Positions 21,733 through 33,196 of a stretch of DNA of 64,000 nt are shown piece after piece. Under the pieces are notes generated by a model, which worked only from the letters and a program-made list of their open reading frames with translations, searched no databases and was not told the DNA's origin. Position numbers and translations under genes: made by a program. Positions within the stretch are counted from its first letter, which is position 1, and each line of letters begins with the position of its first letter. Where the stretch lies: NCBI RefSeq assembly GCF_019655855.1, contig NZ_BPFX01000012.1:1-64000 (forward strand), given 5' to 3'. Source of the DNA: Pseudomonas paralcaligenes. GTDB lineage: Bacteria > Pseudomonadota > Gammaproteobacteria > Pseudomonadales > Pseudomonadaceae.

Positions 21733-22197
21733 TCAAAGGCCGTTCTGTACGTCGACCACGACCTGGTACAGATCCTCGTTGCTCTGTGCCTGGCGCAGGC
21801 GTTCGCGCACCTCGGCACGGTCCAGCATGCTGGCGATCTGGCGCAGCAGTTCGAGGTGCTCGTCGGTCGCCGCCTCCGGCACCAGCAGGACGAACAGCAG
21901 GTCCACCGGCGCGCCGTCGATGGCGTCGAAGTCCACGGCCGCTTCCAGGTGCAGCACGGCGCTGATCGGCGCATTGCAGCCGGCCAGGCGGCAGTGGGGA
22001 ATGGCGATGCCGTTGCCGAAGCCGGTGGAGCCGAGCTTCTCGCGGGCGATCAGGTTTTCGAAGATATCCTGGGCGTCCAGATCGGGCAGATCACGGGCGA
22101 CCAGATTGGCAATCTGTTCGAGTACACGCTTCTTGCTGCCTCCCGGCACGTTCACGGGGGAACGTGCGGGAGTCAGGATGGTTTCGAGTCGGATCAT
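21733..22197 (-). CDS. ptsN: Nitrogen-PTS EIIA component PtsN
   Basis: PtsN is the output regulator of the nitrogen PTS. Its phosphorylation state affects potassium handling, carbon/nitrogen balance and sigma54-linked functions. The 154-residue EIIA-fructose-type protein carries the phosphoacceptor His68 in GIAIPHCRL. It lies 13 bases downstream of hpf, within the conserved rpoN cluster. Confidence 0.96.
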   Translation of the reverse strand: MIRLETILTPARSPVNVPGGSKKRVLEQIANLVARDLPDLDAQDIFENLIAREKLGSTGFGNGIAIPHCRLAGCNAPISAVLHLEAAVDFDAIDGAPVDLLFVLLVPEAATDEHLELLRQIASMLDRAEVRERLRQAQSNEDLYQVVVDVQNGL

Positions 22198-22210
22198 GGA
22201 GGGGGAGGTA

Positions 22211-22519
22211 TCAGCGTGCGGTGGCGCCCTGCAGGCGGCCCAGCTGCTTTTCCTTGTGCTTGATCAGTTGGCGGTCGAGTTTGTCGGTCAGCAGGTCGAT
22301 GGCGGCGTACATGTCTTCGTGCTCGGCGTTGGCGACCACCTCACCGCCGGCAATGTGCAGGGTCGCTTCGATCTTCTGCTTCAGCTTCTCGACCTCCATG
22401 ATGACCTGCACATTGGTGATCTTGTCGAAATGGCGTTCCAGCCGGCCCAACTTCTCGCCGACATAGTCACGCAGGGCGTCTGTCACATCCAGTTGATGTC
22501 CACTGATGTTGACTTGCAT
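22211..22519 (-). CDS. hpf: Ribosome hibernation promoting factor, short form
   Basis: HPF binds the 30S decoding region and drives ribosomes into inactive 100S dimers in stationary phase or starvation. The 102-residue protein is the short HPF form, starting MQVNISGHQLDVTDALRDYV, with a helix-strand fold and basic C-terminus (KHKEKQLGRLQG). The ATG at 22519 has AAGGAGA upstream. The conserved position directly after rpoN allows joint expression with sigma54. Confidence 0.95.
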   Translation of the reverse strand: MQVNISGHQLDVTDALRDYVGEKLGRLERHFDKITNVQVIMEVEKLKQKIEATLHIAGGEVVANAEHEDMYAAIDLLTDKLDRQLIKHKEKQLGRLQGATAR

Positions 22520-22675
22520 AACGCATCTCCTTGTTGCCTTGTGTAAGAGACAGGCTATCGGGCCTGCCGCCGTAACACGCTGGCTGGGAGGGTGCTGCAC
22601 TGCTGGCCGTGGTTTCCCCGTGGCAGGGTATCCGGCGCTCGATACGGTGTGCAGAAACCTTCCGCTCAGGGCCGC

Positions 22676-24178
22676 TTACATCAGTCGCTTGCGTTCACTG
22701 GACGGCGCTATGCCGAGGGACTCGCGGTACTTGGCGACGGTGCGGCGGGCTACCTGAATGCCCTGTGCCTCCAGTAAACCAGCGATCTTGCTGTCACTCA
22801 ACGGCTTTTTCGCGTTTTCCGCGGCCACCAGTTTCTTGATGATGGCGCGGATCGCGGTGGACGAGCATTCGCCACCCTCGGAGGTGCTGACGTGGCTGGA
22901 GAAGAAGTACTTCAGCTCGTAGATGCCGCGCGGAGTGTGCATGAATTTCTGCGTGGTGACCCGCGAGATGGTCGACTCGTGCATGCCCACCGCCTCGGCG
23001 ATGTCATGCAGCACCAGGGGCTTCATGGCCTCGTCGCCGTATTCGAGGAAACCGCGCTGGTGCTCGACGATCTGTGTCGCCACCTTCATCAGCGTCTCGT
23101 TGCGGCTCTGCAGGCTCTTGATGAACCAGCGCGCCTCCTGCAGCTGGTTGCGCATGAAGGTGTTGTCCGCGCTGGAGTCGGCGCGGCGGACGAAGCCGGC
23201 GTACTGCGGGTTGACCCGCAGGCGCGGCACGGCTTCCTGGTTCAGTTCGACCAGCCAGCGTTCGTTGTGCTTGCGCACGATCACGTCCGGTACCACGTAT
23301 TCCGGCTCGCCCGCCTCGATCTGCGATCCGGGGCGCGGGTTGAGGCTCTGGATCAGTTCGATCACCTGGCGCAGCTCGTCTTCCTTGAGCTTCAGGCGAC
23401 GCATCAGCTGGCTGTAGTCGCGGCTGCCGAGCACATCGAGGTGCTCGCCGGCCAGGCGCTGGGCCTCGCTCAGCCAGGGTGTGCCGGCCGGCAGCTGGCG
23501 CAGTTGCAGCAGCAGGCATTCGCGCAGGTCGCGGGCGCCGATGCCGGCCGGCTCGAAATGCTGGATGCGATGCAGGACGGCTTCGACCTCATCGGCCTCG
23601 ATCTCCAGTTCGGGATCGAAGGACTCGACGATCTCGTCGATGGATTCTTCCAGGTAACCCTGGTTGTTGATGCAGTCGATGATGGTGACGCCGATCAGCT
23701 TGTCGGTGTCGGACATCGGCACCAGGTTGAGCTGCCACAGCAAGTGGCTCTGCAGGCTCTCGCCGGCAGACGTGCGCGTGGTGAAGTCCCACTCGTCGTC
23801 ATCGTTGCTCGGCAGGCTGCTGGCGCTGGTCTGGTAGACGTCTTCCCAGGCGGTGTCGACGGGCAGCTCGCTGGGGATGCGGTCATGCCACTCGCCGTCC
23901 TCGGCGCTCTCGCTGTTGTTCACCGCAACGGTGCTGTCCTGGAAGCTGGAGCTGTCCTGTTGCGCCGGGCCGGCCTGCTCGGCGGCGTCGGCCATGGGGT
24001 CGGAGTTATCGAAGTCTTCGCCGTCTTCCTGGCGCTCCAGCATGGGGTTGGATTCCAGCGCTTCCTGGATTTCCTGCTGCAGGTCCAGGGTGGAAAGCTG
24101 GAGGAGGCGGATGGCCTGTTGCAGCTGCGGGGTCATCGTCAGCTGCTGGCCCATCTTGAGGACTAGCGACGGTTTCAT
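22676..24178 (-). CDS. rpoN: RNA polymerase sigma-54 factor RpoN
   Basis: Sigma54 directs polymerase to -24/-12 promoters of nitrogen, motility and other genes and requires AAA+ activators. The 500-residue protein has the Gln/Leu-rich activator-contact region I ([20 protein letters not shown]), an acidic region II, the core-binding domain, and the C-terminal RpoN box [10 protein letters not shown] (478-487) that reads the -24 element. I used the internal ATG at 24178, which fits the family N-terminus, over an upstream start adding 27 residues. lptB lies upstream. Confidence 0.97.
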   Translation of the reverse strand: MKPSLVLKMGQQLTMTPQLQQAIRLLQLSTLDLQQEIQEALESNPMLERQEDGEDFDNSDPMADAAEQAGPAQQDSSSFQDSTVAVNNSESAEDGEWHDRIPSELPVDTAWEDVYQTSASSLPSNDDDEWDFTTRTSAGESLQSHLLWQLNLVPMSDTDKLIGVTIIDCINNQGYLEESIDEIVESFDPELEIEADEVEAVLHRIQHFEPAGIGARDLRECLLLQLRQLPAGTPWLSEAQRLAGEHLDVLGSRDYSQLMRRLKLKEDELRQVIELIQSLNPRPGSQIEAGEPEYVVPDVIVRKHNERWLVELNQEAVPRLRVNPQYAGFVRRADSSADNTFMRNQLQEARWFIKSLQSRNETLMKVATQIVEHQRGFLEYGDEAMKPLVLHDIAEAVGMHESTISRVTTQKFMHTPRGIYELKYFFSSHVSTSEGGECSSTAIRAIIKKLVAAENAKKPLSDSKIAGLLEAQGIQVARRTVAKYRESLGIAPSSERKRLM

Positions 24179-24320
24179 GGTGTGGGGCTGGGTACCTTGT
24201 TCACTTGCCGGCGCGTGGCGCCATCCAACTGCGAGGCGGCGGGCCGCCCCAGGAAGCAAATTATATGCCTGACCTTGAATGATTCCAGCCGTTTGCGCAA
24301 GTCCCGCACGCGGGAGGGGC

Positions 24321-25046
24321 TCAGAGGCGGAATTCGTGGCCCAGGTAGACTTCCTTGACCAGTTGATTGGCGAGGATGGTTTCGGCGTCGCCTTCGGCGA
24401 TCAACTGGCCGTCGTTGACAATGTAGGCGGTCTCGCAGATGTCCAGGGTCTCGCGCACGTTGTGATCGGTGATCAGCACGCCGATGCCCTTGGCCTTCAG
24501 GTGATGGATGATCTGCTTGATGTCGCCCACCGAGATCGGGTCCACGCCGGCGAAGGGTTCGTCGAGCAGGATGAACTTCGGCTCGGTGGCCAGGGCGCGG
24601 GCGATCTCCACGCGGCGACGCTCGCCGCCGGACAGGCTCATGCCGAGGCTGTCGCGGATGTGGTTGATGTGGAATTCCTGCAGCAGAGCTTCCAGGGCGC
24701 TCTGGCGGCCGGCGCGGTCGAGATCCTTGCGGGTCTCGAGGATGGCCATGATGTTGTCGGCCACCGACAGCTTGCGGAAGATCGAGGCTTCCTGCGGCAG
24801 GTAGCCGATGCCGGAGCGCGCGCGGCCGTGCATGGGCTGGTGACTGATGTCGTCGCTGTCGATCAGCACGCGGCCCTGATCGGCCTGGACCAGGCCGACG
24901 ATCATGTAGAAACAGGTGGTCTTGCCGGCGCCGTTGGGGCCAAGCAGGCCGACGATCTGGCCGCTGTCGATGGACAGGCTGACGTCGCGGACCACCTGGC
25001 GGCCCTTGTAGCTCTTGGCCAGGTGCTGGGCTTTGAGGGTCGCCAT
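24321..25046 (-). CDS. lptB: LPS export ABC transporter ATPase LptB
   Basis: LptB powers extraction of LPS from the inner membrane with LptF/G, which are encoded elsewhere. The 241-residue protein has Walker [10 protein letters not shown] (about 37-45), signature LSGGERRR, Walker B FILLDEPF and the switch His in [10 protein letters not shown]. Its ATG overlaps the lptA stop by one base. The 142-base gap to rpoN shows no obvious terminator. Confidence 0.97.
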   Translation of the reverse strand: MATLKAQHLAKSYKGRQVVRDVSLSIDSGQIVGLLGPNGAGKTTCFYMIVGLVQADQGRVLIDSDDISHQPMHGRARSGIGYLPQEASIFRKLSVADNIMAILETRKDLDRAGRQSALEALLQEFHINHIRDSLGMSLSGGERRRVEIARALATEPKFILLDEPFAGVDPISVGDIKQIIHHLKAKGIGVLITDHNVRETLDICETAYIVNDGQLIAEGDAETILANQLVKEVYLGHEFRL

Positions 25047-25591
25047 TACTGCGCCTGCTCCGGCTGGCCGTTTTTCTTGCGCGGCTGCAGGATCATGTCG
25101 ATGCGCGGGCGCGGTACCGATACGCTGCTGCCCGTGGCGCGGCCGGCGTTGACGATCTGGCGCTGGGTGTCGTAGACGATCTTCTCGCCTTCGAAGGTGT
25201 TGCCCTGCTGGATCACCTTGGCCTGGTCGATCAGCACGATGCGCTCGTTGCTCGCGAAGTACTGGATGGTCTTGCCGTAGGCCTTGACGATGTCCTTGTC
25301 CACGGACGGCTTCTGCTCGTAGTAGGCCGGGTGGCCCACCGAGGTGAAGACTTCGATCTCGCCGTTGGCGTCCTGGGTGATGGTCACGGTGTCGCCGGTG
25401 ATCTTCAGGGTGCCCTGGGTGATCACCACGCCGCCGCGGTAGACGGCCACACCTTGCTTGTCATCCAGTTCCGCGCTGTCCGCCTGGACCCGGATCGGCT
25501 GATCACGGTCGCTGGGCAGGGCCCAGGCGGCAGCGCTTCCCAGCGCGGCGCCCAGGCTGAGCAATAGGGGGAAGGTTTTAACGAACCTCAT
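25046..25591 (-). CDS. lptA: Periplasmic LPS transport protein LptA
   Basis: LptA forms the periplasmic beta-jellyroll bridge that carries LPS from LptC to LptD. The 181-residue precursor has a clear Sec signal peptide ([20 protein letters not shown], cleavage near AWA-L) and OstA-type repeats starting [16 protein letters not shown]. The start overlaps the lptC 3' end by 14 bases, and lptB follows with a one-base overlap, so the three subunits are coupled. Confidence 0.96.
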   Translation of the reverse strand: MRFVKTFPLLLSLGAALGSAAAWALPSDRDQPIRVQADSAELDDKQGVAVYRGGVVITQGTLKITGDTVTITQDANGEIEVFTSVGHPAYYEQKPSVDKDIVKAYGKTIQYFASNERIVLIDQAKVIQQGNTFEGEKIVYDTQRQIVNAGRATGSSVSVPRPRIDMILQPRKKNGQPEQAQ

Positions 25592-26147
25592 GCTGGCCTC
25601 TTACGTTGGACAGCAAGTCGATCTTGCCGTCGTTCATGTACGCTTTCATTCCCTGTGCCGTGGTCACCCCGTTGGCGGCCTCGATTCTAACGGCTTGCTG
25701 GGTCTGCGCATATTCTTCGTCGGGAAACACGGTGACCCGGCTGCTGGTGATCACGGTCGGGCGATTCTTGGCGTCGGTACGGGCGATGTGCACGTTGTCG
25801 ATCAGTTCGACCTGCTTGCCCTCCGGGGCGACCTCGCCCTTGTCGCTGCGCACGTGCCAGGGATACTGGGTGCCGCGGTAGAGCTGCAGGTCCGGCTTGT
25901 CGAGCAGGGTCACGTCGGTGGCCTTGATGTGCTCCACCTTGGCGGCGGTCATCTCGTAGCGCAGCTTGCCGTCTTCCTGGAACTGCCGGGTAGTGGCGCC
26001 GACCACGTAGAAGTCGATGGCGTTCTCGGCTTCGGCGGCGGCCTTCTTCTCCATGAAGCTCTCGGGGCGGACGTTCCAGTAGCCCAGCGCGCCGACCAGG
26101 ACGATCGCCACCAGGGCCATGAGGTAGTTGCGCAGCTTGCCGTTCAT
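25578..26147 (-). CDS. lptC: LPS transport protein LptC
   Basis: LptC is the bitopic inner-membrane protein that takes LPS from LptBFG and hands it to LptA. The 189-residue product has one N-terminal membrane segment (about residues 8-24, LMALVAIVLVGALGYWNV) and a periplasmic jellyroll. It lies between kdsC, eight bases upstream, and lptA, which it overlaps. Confidence 0.95.
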   Translation of the reverse strand: MNGKLRNYLMALVAIVLVGALGYWNVRPESFMEKKAAAEAENAIDFYVVGATTRQFQEDGKLRYEMTAAKVEHIKATDVTLLDKPDLQLYRGTQYPWHVRSDKGEVAPEGKQVELIDNVHIARTDAKNRPTVITSSRVTVFPDEEYAQTQQAVRIEAANGVTTAQGMKAYMNDGKIDLLSNVRGQHEVR

Positions 26148-26155
26148 GAGCGGTC

Positions 26156-26683
26156 CTAGAGGTAGGCGGCCTGGGCGGCTTCGAGCGTGCCCTGGCCGCG
26201 CATGATCAGTTCGCAGAACTCGCGGGCCGCGCCTTCGCCGCCCCGCGCGGCGGTCACGCCGTGGGCGTGCTGACGGACGAAGGCGTCGGCGCTGGCCACG
26301 GCCATGCCGAGGCCGACGCGGCGGATCACCGGCAGGTCGGGCAGGTCGTCGCCCAGGTAGGCGACTTGTTCGTAGCTCAGGCCCAGCTCGCCGAGCAGTT
26401 CATCCAGTACCACCAGCTTGTCCTCGCGGCCTTGGTACAGGTGCTGGATACCGAGGTTCTGCGCGCGGCGCTCGACCACCGGGGTCTTGCGCCCGCTGAT
26501 GATCGCGGTGCGCACGCCGGAGTTGATCAGCATCTTGATGCCGTGGCCGTCGAGGGTATTGAAGGTCTTGAATTCGCTGCCGTCGGTGAGGAAGTACAGA
26601 CGACCGTCGGTGAGTACGCCGTCGACGTCGAAGATGGCGAGGCGGATGGCCTTGGTGCGCTGCAGGAGATCGGCGGTCATCAC
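26156..26683 (-). CDS. kdsC: KDO-8-phosphate phosphatase
   Basis: KdsC removes phosphate from 3-deoxy-D-manno-octulosonate-8-phosphate, the step before KDO activation for the LPS core. The 175-residue HAD phosphatase without a cap domain has motif I DVDGVLTDG (about 19-27), motif II Ser in IISGRKT, and motif IV YLGDDLPDLP. The start overlaps the kdsD stop by four bases (ATGA), pairing consecutive KDO enzymes. Confidence 0.96.
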   Translation of the reverse strand: MMTADLLQRTKAIRLAIFDVDGVLTDGRLYFLTDGSEFKTFNTLDGHGIKMLINSGVRTAIISGRKTPVVERRAQNLGIQHLYQGREDKLVVLDELLGELGLSYEQVAYLGDDLPDLPVIRRVGLGMAVASADAFVRQHAHGVTAARGGEGAAREFCELIMRGQGTLEAAQAAYL

Positions 26684-27654
26684 AGTACTCCGGCGCGCAG
26701 CAGGTCGTGCATGTTGAGGGCGCCGACCGGGCGGTCCTCATCGTCCACCACTACCAGCGAGTTGATCTTGTGGTCTTCCATGATTCTCAGGGCCTCGGCG
26801 GCGAGCATCTCGGCGCGGGCGATCTTGCCGTGGACGGTCATCACCTGGTCGATGCTCGCCTGGCGCACGTCGATGCCCTTGTCCAGGGTGCGGCGCAGGT
26901 CGCCGTCGGTGAAGATGCCCGCCAGCTTGCCGTCGGTCTCGACGATCACGGTCATGCCCAGGCCCTTGCGGGTCATTTCCAGCAGCGCCTCGCGCAGCGA
27001 CGTACCGCGCGGCACCAGCGGCAGGCGCTCGCCGGCGTGCATCACGTTCTCCACCTTGAGCAGCAGGCGGCGGCCGAGGGCGCCGCCCGGGTGGGAGAAG
27101 GCGAAGTCCTCGGCTGTGAAGCCGCGGGCCTCCAGCAGGGCGATGGCGAGGGCGTCGCCGAGTACCAGGGACACGGTGGTGGAGGAGGTCGGTGCCAGGT
27201 TCAGCGGGCAGGCTTCCTGGGGGACGCGGGCGTCGAGATTGACCTCGGCGGCCTTGGCCAGCGGCGATTCGGGATTGCCGGTCATGCTGATGAGCTGGAT
27301 GCCCAGGCGCTTGATCAGCGGCAGCAGGGTGACGATCTCGGCGGTGGAGCCGGAGTTGGACAGGGCCAGGACCACGTCGTCGCGGGTGATCATGCCCATG
27401 TCGCCGTGGCTGGCCTCGGCGGGATGGACGAAGAAGGAGGGGGTGCCGGTACTCGCCAGGGTGGCGGCGATCTTGTTGCCGATGTGGCCGGACTTGCCCA
27501 TGCCGACCACGACCACCCGACCCTTGCAGGCCAGGAGCATTTCACAGGCGCGAACGAAGTCTGCATCGATGCGGCTGAGCAGGCTCTCCACGGCCTCAGC
27601 CTCGAGGCGGATGGTGCGCTGTGCGGACTGGATCAGATCGCTGGTCTGGTTCAT
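26680..27654 (-). CDS. kdsD: Arabinose-5-phosphate isomerase
   Basis: KdsD converts ribulose-5-phosphate to arabinose-5-phosphate, the first KDO precursor. The 324-residue protein has an N-terminal SIS domain (about 35-175, with VVVGMGKSGHIGNK and the ALSNSGSTAEI phosphate loop) and two C-terminal CBS domains (about 200-324). I used the ATG giving MNQTSDLIQSAQRTIRLEAE; the upstream frame adds basic residues that do not fit. It heads kdsD-kdsC-lptC-lptA-lptB and is divergent from mlaF. Confidence 0.96.
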   Translation of the reverse strand: MNQTSDLIQSAQRTIRLEAEAVESLLSRIDADFVRACEMLLACKGRVVVVGMGKSGHIGNKIAATLASTGTPSFFVHPAEASHGDMGMITRDDVVLALSNSGSTAEIVTLLPLIKRLGIQLISMTGNPESPLAKAAEVNLDARVPQEACPLNLAPTSSTTVSLVLGDALAIALLEARGFTAEDFAFSHPGGALGRRLLLKVENVMHAGERLPLVPRGTSLREALLEMTRKGLGMTVIVETDGKLAGIFTDGDLRRTLDKGIDVRQASIDQVMTVHGKIARAEMLAAEALRIMEDHKINSLVVVDDEDRPVGALNMHDLLRAGVL

Positions 27655-27773
27655 GCGTTGTGAGACTGGGCCTAAAAGGCGAGGAGTATAACGGTAAAGG
27701 CGATCGGGCTCACGTGGAGCGCTCCGCACTGAGCGTATGTTGTGACCAATTGTTATGAAAAAGTTGCAGTGCC

Positions 27774-27802
27774 TTGGGCTGCAATCATGCCGATGCTATA
27801 TT
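27774..27802 (+). promoter_or_regulatory. Candidate promoter of the mla operon
   Basis: TTGGGC (27774-27779), a 17-base spacer and TATATT (27797-27802) lie in the kdsD-mlaF divergent gap and would give a leader of about 85 bases. A TATACT hexamer on the minus strand near 27685-27690 might serve kdsD, without a good -35. Both calls rest on consensus only. Confidence 0.45.
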
Positions 27803-27893
27803 CCGCGCCCTGTTCGGCCTGACCACGGCGCGAGGTGTCCCTGCCGTGGAAACCTGCGTCTGTCCATGGAGGGCCGCATCTCAAGGAGTTTGG

Positions 27894-28703
27894 ATGAGCG
27901 CCGAGAATGCCTATGCCGTCGAGTTGAAGGGACTGACCTTCAAACGCGGCGCGCGCAACATCTTTGACAACGTCGATATCCGCATTCCCCGTGGCAAGGT
28001 CACCGGCATCATGGGGCCGTCCGGTTGCGGCAAGACCACCCTGCTGCGCCTGATCGCCGCCCAGCTCAAGCCCGCCAGCGGTGAAGTCTGGGTCAACGGG
28101 CAGAACCTGCCCGAACTCTCCCGCCCCGATCTGTTCGACATGCGCAAGCAGTTCGGCGTGCTGTTCCAGAGTGGTGCGCTGTTCACCGACCTCGACGTGT
28201 TCGAGAACGTCGCCTTCCCACTGCGCGTGCATACCCAGCTGTCCGACGAGATGATCCGCGACATCGTGCTGATGAAGCTGCAGGCCGTTGGCCTGCGCGG
28301 TGCGGTCGACCTCATGCCGGACGAGCTGTCCGGCGGCATGAAGCGCCGTGTGGCGCTGGCCCGGGCGATCGCGCTGGACCCGCAGATACTGATGTACGAC
28401 GAGCCGTTCGTCGGTCAGGACCCCATCGCCATGGGCGTGCTGGTGCGCCTGATCCGCCTGCTCAACGACGCCCTCGGCATCACCAGCATCGTGGTGTCCC
28501 ACGACTTGGCCGAGACCGCCAGTATCGCCGACTACATCTATGTGGTGGGCGATGCCCAGGTACTGGGGCAGGGCACGCCGGCGGAGCTGCGGAACTCGGA
28601 TAACCCGCGTATCCAGCAGTTCATGAAGGGCATTCCCGATGGCCCGGTGCCGTTCCACTATCCGGCGCCGAATTATCTCGACGATCTGCTGGGGGCGCGC
28701 TGA
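27894..28703 (+). CDS. mlaF: Phospholipid transport ATP-binding protein MlaF
   Basis: MlaF is the ATPase of the MlaFEDB complex, which moves phospholipid between the inner membrane and periplasmic MlaC to keep outer-membrane lipid asymmetry. The 269-residue protein has Walker [10 protein letters not shown], signature LSGGMKRR and Walker B ILMYDEPF. The ATG at 27894 follows AAGGAG; the longer frame upstream is leader sequence. First gene of mlaFEDCB. Confidence 0.96.
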   Translation: MSAENAYAVELKGLTFKRGARNIFDNVDIRIPRGKVTGIMGPSGCGKTTLLRLIAAQLKPASGEVWVNGQNLPELSRPDLFDMRKQFGVLFQSGALFTDLDVFENVAFPLRVHTQLSDEMIRDIVLMKLQAVGLRGAVDLMPDELSGGMKRRVALARAIALDPQILMYDEPFVGQDPIAMGVLVRLIRLLNDALGITSIVVSHDLAETASIADYIYVVGDAQVLGQGTPAELRNSDNPRIQQFMKGIPDGPVPFHYPAPNYLDDLLGAR

Positions 28704-29500
28704 TGCGCAGGAAGTCTCTTCTCGAACGCATCGCGCTGCTCGGTCGCGCCGGTATCGACGTGGTCCAGGCCATGGGGCGCTCGACCCTGTTCCTGTTCGC
28801 CTCGCTGCTCGGCCGCGGTGGCCTGCGCAACGGCGGCCAGCTGCTGATCCGTCAGCTGTATTCGGTGGGCGTGCTGTCGCTGCCGATCATCGTGGTGGCC
28901 GGCCTGTTCATCGGCATGGTGCTGGCGCTGCAGGGCTACAACATCCTGACCAGCTATGGTTCCGAGCAGGCCGTGGGGCAGATGGTGGCCCTGACCCTGC
29001 TGCGCGAGCTCGGCCCGGTGGTCACCGGTCTGCTGTTCGCCGGCCGCGCCGGTTCGGCGCTGACCGCCGAGATCGGCAACATGAAATCCACCGAGCAGCT
29101 GTCCAGCCTGGAAATGATCGGCGTCGACCCGCTCAAGTACATCATCGCCCCGCGCCTGTGGGCCGGCTTCATCTCCATGCCGCTGCTGGCCGCGATCTTC
29201 AGTGTCGTCGGCATCTGGGGCGGCGCCATGGTCGCCGTCGACTGGCTGGGCGTATACGAAGGCTCGTTCTGGTCGAACATGCAGAACAGCGTGGAATTCG
29301 TCGACGACGTACTCAACGGTGTGATCAAGAGCGTGGTGTTCGCCTTCGTGGTGACCTGGATCGCCGTGTTCCAGGGCTACGACTGCGAGCCGACCTCGGA
29401 AGGCATCAGTCGTGCCACGACCAAGACCGTGGTCTATGCCTCTCTGGCCGTGCTCGGACTCGACTTTATTCTGACCGCCCTGATGTTTGGAGATTTCTGA
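28703..29500 (+). CDS. mlaE: Phospholipid transport permease MlaE
   Basis: MlaE is the permease subunit of the Mla transporter. The 265-residue protein has the MlaE-family core with about five hydrophobic segments and the conserved [19 protein letters not shown] stretch. Start and stop codons overlap mlaF and mlaD as TGATG, so the subunits should be made in step. Confidence 0.96.
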   Translation: MRRKSLLERIALLGRAGIDVVQAMGRSTLFLFASLLGRGGLRNGGQLLIRQLYSVGVLSLPIIVVAGLFIGMVLALQGYNILTSYGSEQAVGQMVALTLLRELGPVVTGLLFAGRAGSALTAEIGNMKSTEQLSSLEMIGVDPLKYIIAPRLWAGFISMPLLAAIFSVVGIWGGAMVAVDWLGVYEGSFWSNMQNSVEFVDDVLNGVIKSVVFAFVVTWIAVFQGYDCEPTSEGISRATTKTVVYASLAVLGLDFILTALMFGDF

Positions 29501-29967
29501 TGCAAAGCCGCTCCCTGGAAATCGGCGTAGGCCTGTTCCTGCTGGCCGGACTGCTGGCGCTGCTGCTGCTCGCCCTGCGCGTGAGCGGGCTGTCGGCCAC
29601 CGGCTCCAGCGATACCTACAAGTTGTATGCGAACTTCGACAACATCGCCGGTCTTACAGTCAGGGCCAAGGTGACCATGGCCGGTGTGACCATCGGCAAG
29701 GTGACCGCCGTCGATCTGGACCGCGACAGCTACACCGGTCGCGTGACCATGGAGATCGAGCAGCGGGTCGACAACCTGCCCGTGGACTCCACGGCCTCGA
29801 TCCTCACCGCCGGCCTGCTGGGCGAGAAATACATCGGCATCAGCGTCGGTGGCGAGGAAGACCTGCTCAAGGACGGCAGCACCATCCACGACACCCAGTC
29901 GTCGCTGGTGCTGGAAGACCTGATCGGCAAGTTCCTGATGAACTCGGTGAATAAGGAAAGCAAATGA
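29500..29967 (+). CDS. mlaD: Phospholipid-binding MCE protein MlaD
   Basis: MlaD is anchored by one N-terminal membrane helix (about residues 7-27, LEIGVGLFLLAGLLALLLLA) and has a single MCE domain (about 38-115) that forms a hexameric lipid channel on MlaE. The 155-residue length and the TAGLLGEKYIGIS segment fit the family. The end overlaps mlaC by four bases. Confidence 0.96.
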   Translation: MQSRSLEIGVGLFLLAGLLALLLLALRVSGLSATGSSDTYKLYANFDNIAGLTVRAKVTMAGVTIGKVTAVDLDRDSYTGRVTMEIEQRVDNLPVDSTASILTAGLLGEKYIGISVGGEEDLLKDGSTIHDTQSSLVLEDLIGKFLMNSVNKESK

Positions 29968-30614
29968 GCATGTTCAAAATCCTGCGTCGCGGCCTGCTGG
30001 TCCTGCTGGCAAGCCTGCCCCTGGTGGCCTTCGCCGCTCCCGGCGCCTTCGATGTGGTCAAGGGCACCACCGACGAGCTGCTCGGTGACCTGCAGGCCAA
30101 CAAGGCGGCCTACAAGCAGAACCCGGAGAAGTTCTACGACAGCCTGGAGCGCATCCTCGGGCCGGTGGTGGACAGCGAGGGCATCTCCCGCAGCATCATG
30201 ACCGTCAAGTATTCGCGCAAGGCGAGCGACGCGCAGATCAAGCGCTTCGAGGAGAACTTCAAGCGTGGCCTGATGCAGTTCTACGGCAACGCCCTGCTCG
30301 AATACGACAACCAGGACATCCGCGTGCTGCCGGCCAAGGCCGATGGCGACGAGCGCGCCAGCGTGGGCATGGAAGTGAAGGACGCCAAGGGCGCCGTCTA
30401 CCCGGTGTCCTACACCATGGTGCGGATCGACGGCCAGTGGATGCTGCGCAACGTGATCATCAACGGCATCAACGTCGGCAAGCTGTTCCGCGACCAGTTC
30501 GCCGACAGCATGCAGCGCAACGGCAACGACCTCGACAAGACCATCGATGGCTGGGGCGCCGTGGTGGCCAAGGCCAGGGAAAGCGCCGAAGGCCAGCAGG
30601 CGGGCGGTCAATGA
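29964..30614 (+). CDS. mlaC: Periplasmic phospholipid shuttle MlaC
   Basis: MlaC ferries phospholipid across the periplasm between the outer-membrane MlaA complex and MlaFEDB. The 216-residue precursor has a signal peptide (residues 1-25, ending VAFAAP) and the Tox-Ttg2 family fold, with YSRKASDAQIKRFEENFKR in the middle. It overlaps mlaD (ATGA) and mlaB by four bases each. Confidence 0.95.
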   Translation: MSMFKILRRGLLVLLASLPLVAFAAPGAFDVVKGTTDELLGDLQANKAAYKQNPEKFYDSLERILGPVVDSEGISRSIMTVKYSRKASDAQIKRFEENFKRGLMQFYGNALLEYDNQDIRVLPAKADGDERASVGMEVKDAKGAVYPVSYTMVRIDGQWMLRNVIINGINVGKLFRDQFADSMQRNGNDLDKTIDGWGAVVAKARESAEGQQAGGQ

Positions 30615-30919
30615 GCGAAACCGCCATCCGCCAGGGCGCGGGCGGCGAGCTGCTGCTCTCCGGCGTGCTCGACTACCGCAGCGGCCCGGCCTTGCGCGAG
30701 CAGGGGCGCGAGCTGATCCGCTCGGTCCCGGCCGCCGAACTGGTGGTCGACTGCTCGGCGGTGGAGAAATCCAGCAGCGTCGGTCTGTCGCTGCTGCTGG
30801 CCTTCATGCGTGACGCCAAGGCGGCTGGCAAGAAGCTGAGCATGCGCGGACTGCCGCAGGACATGCAGGGCATCGCCCGGGTATCCGGCCTGCACGAGCT
30901 GCTCGGCCTGCCTGCCTGA
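30611..30919 (+). CDS. mlaB: STAS-domain protein MlaB
   Basis: MlaB is the small cytoplasmic STAS subunit that stabilises and regulates MlaF. The 102-residue protein begins MSETAIRQGAGGELLLSGVL and contains the STAS core VVDCSAVEKSSSVGLSLLLA, where a Ser/Thr-rich loop faces the ATPase. It closes the operon and a terminator follows within 50 bases. Confidence 0.93.
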   Translation: MSETAIRQGAGGELLLSGVLDYRSGPALREQGRELIRSVPAAELVVDCSAVEKSSSVGLSLLLAFMRDAKAAGKKLSMRGLPQDMQGIARVSGLHELLGLPA

Positions 30920-30925
30920 CCCGCC

Positions 30926-30967
30926 AAGCAGCCCTCCGTCTGCCGGGCTTCGCAGGCGGGGGGCTTT
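30926..30967 (+). terminator. Rho-independent terminator after mlaB
   Basis: AGCCC and CGTCTGC pair with GCAGGCG and GGGCT around a short loop, with one G-T pair, and six T residues follow. It separates mlaFEDCB from ibaG-murA. Confidence 0.85.
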
Positions 30968-31034
30968 TTTGTATGATTGCCGACCCGCGAGCCCAGGCCC
31001 GCCACCGAATCCTTTTGCGCCATCGAGGTCGAGC

Positions 31035-32554
<1,520 letters not shown>

Positions 32555-32566
32555 TAAGGGCATTTC

Positions 32567-33196
32567 ATGCTGACCATCGCGCTGTCCAAGGGCCGCATTC
32601 TCGACGACACCCTGCCGCTGCTTGCCGCGGCAGGTATCGAGCCGACCGAGAATCCGGAAAAGAGCCGCAAGCTGATCATCCCCACCACCCAGGATGACGT
32701 GCAGTTGCTGATCGTGCGCGCCACCGACGTGCCGACCTACGTCGAGCACGGTGCCGCCGACCTCGGCGTGGCCGGCAAGGACGTGCTGATGGAGTACGGC
32801 GGCCAGGGCCTGTACGAGCCGCTGGACCTGCAGATCGCCAACTGCAAGCTGATGACCGCCGGCAAGGTCGGTGCGCCGGAGCCGAAAGGCCGCCTGCGCG
32901 TCGCCACCAAGTTCGTCAACGTGGCCAAGCGTTACTACGCCGAACAGGGCCGCCAGGTCGACGTGATCAAGCTGTACGGTTCCATGGAGCTGGCCCCGCT
33001 GGTTGGCCTGGCCGACAAGATCATCGACGTGGTCGACACCGGCAACACCCTGCGTGCCAACGGTCTGGAGCCCCAGGAGCTGATCGCCCACGTCAGCTCG
33101 CGCCTGATCGTCAACAAGGCCTCGATGAAGATGCAGCATGGCCGCATCCAGGCGCTGATCGAGACCCTGCGCGCCGCCGTCGACCACCGAAGCTGA
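32567..33196 (+). CDS. hisG: ATP phosphoribosyltransferase, short form
   Basis: HisG starts histidine synthesis by joining ATP and PRPP. The 209-residue protein is the short form, lacking the C-terminal regulatory domain, so it needs HisZ, which is not in this window. The signature region [20 protein letters not shown] and the PRPP loop DTGNTL are present. It starts 12 bases after murA, so it may be cotranscribed with it. Confidence 0.96.
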   Translation: MLTIALSKGRILDDTLPLLAAAGIEPTENPEKSRKLIIPTTQDDVQLLIVRATDVPTYVEHGAADLGVAGKDVLMEYGGQGLYEPLDLQIANCKLMTAGKVGAPEPKGRLRVATKFVNVAKRYYAEQGRQVDVIKLYGSMELAPLVGLADKIIDVVDTGNTLRANGLEPQELIAHVSSRLIVNKASMKMQHGRIQALIETLRAAVDHRS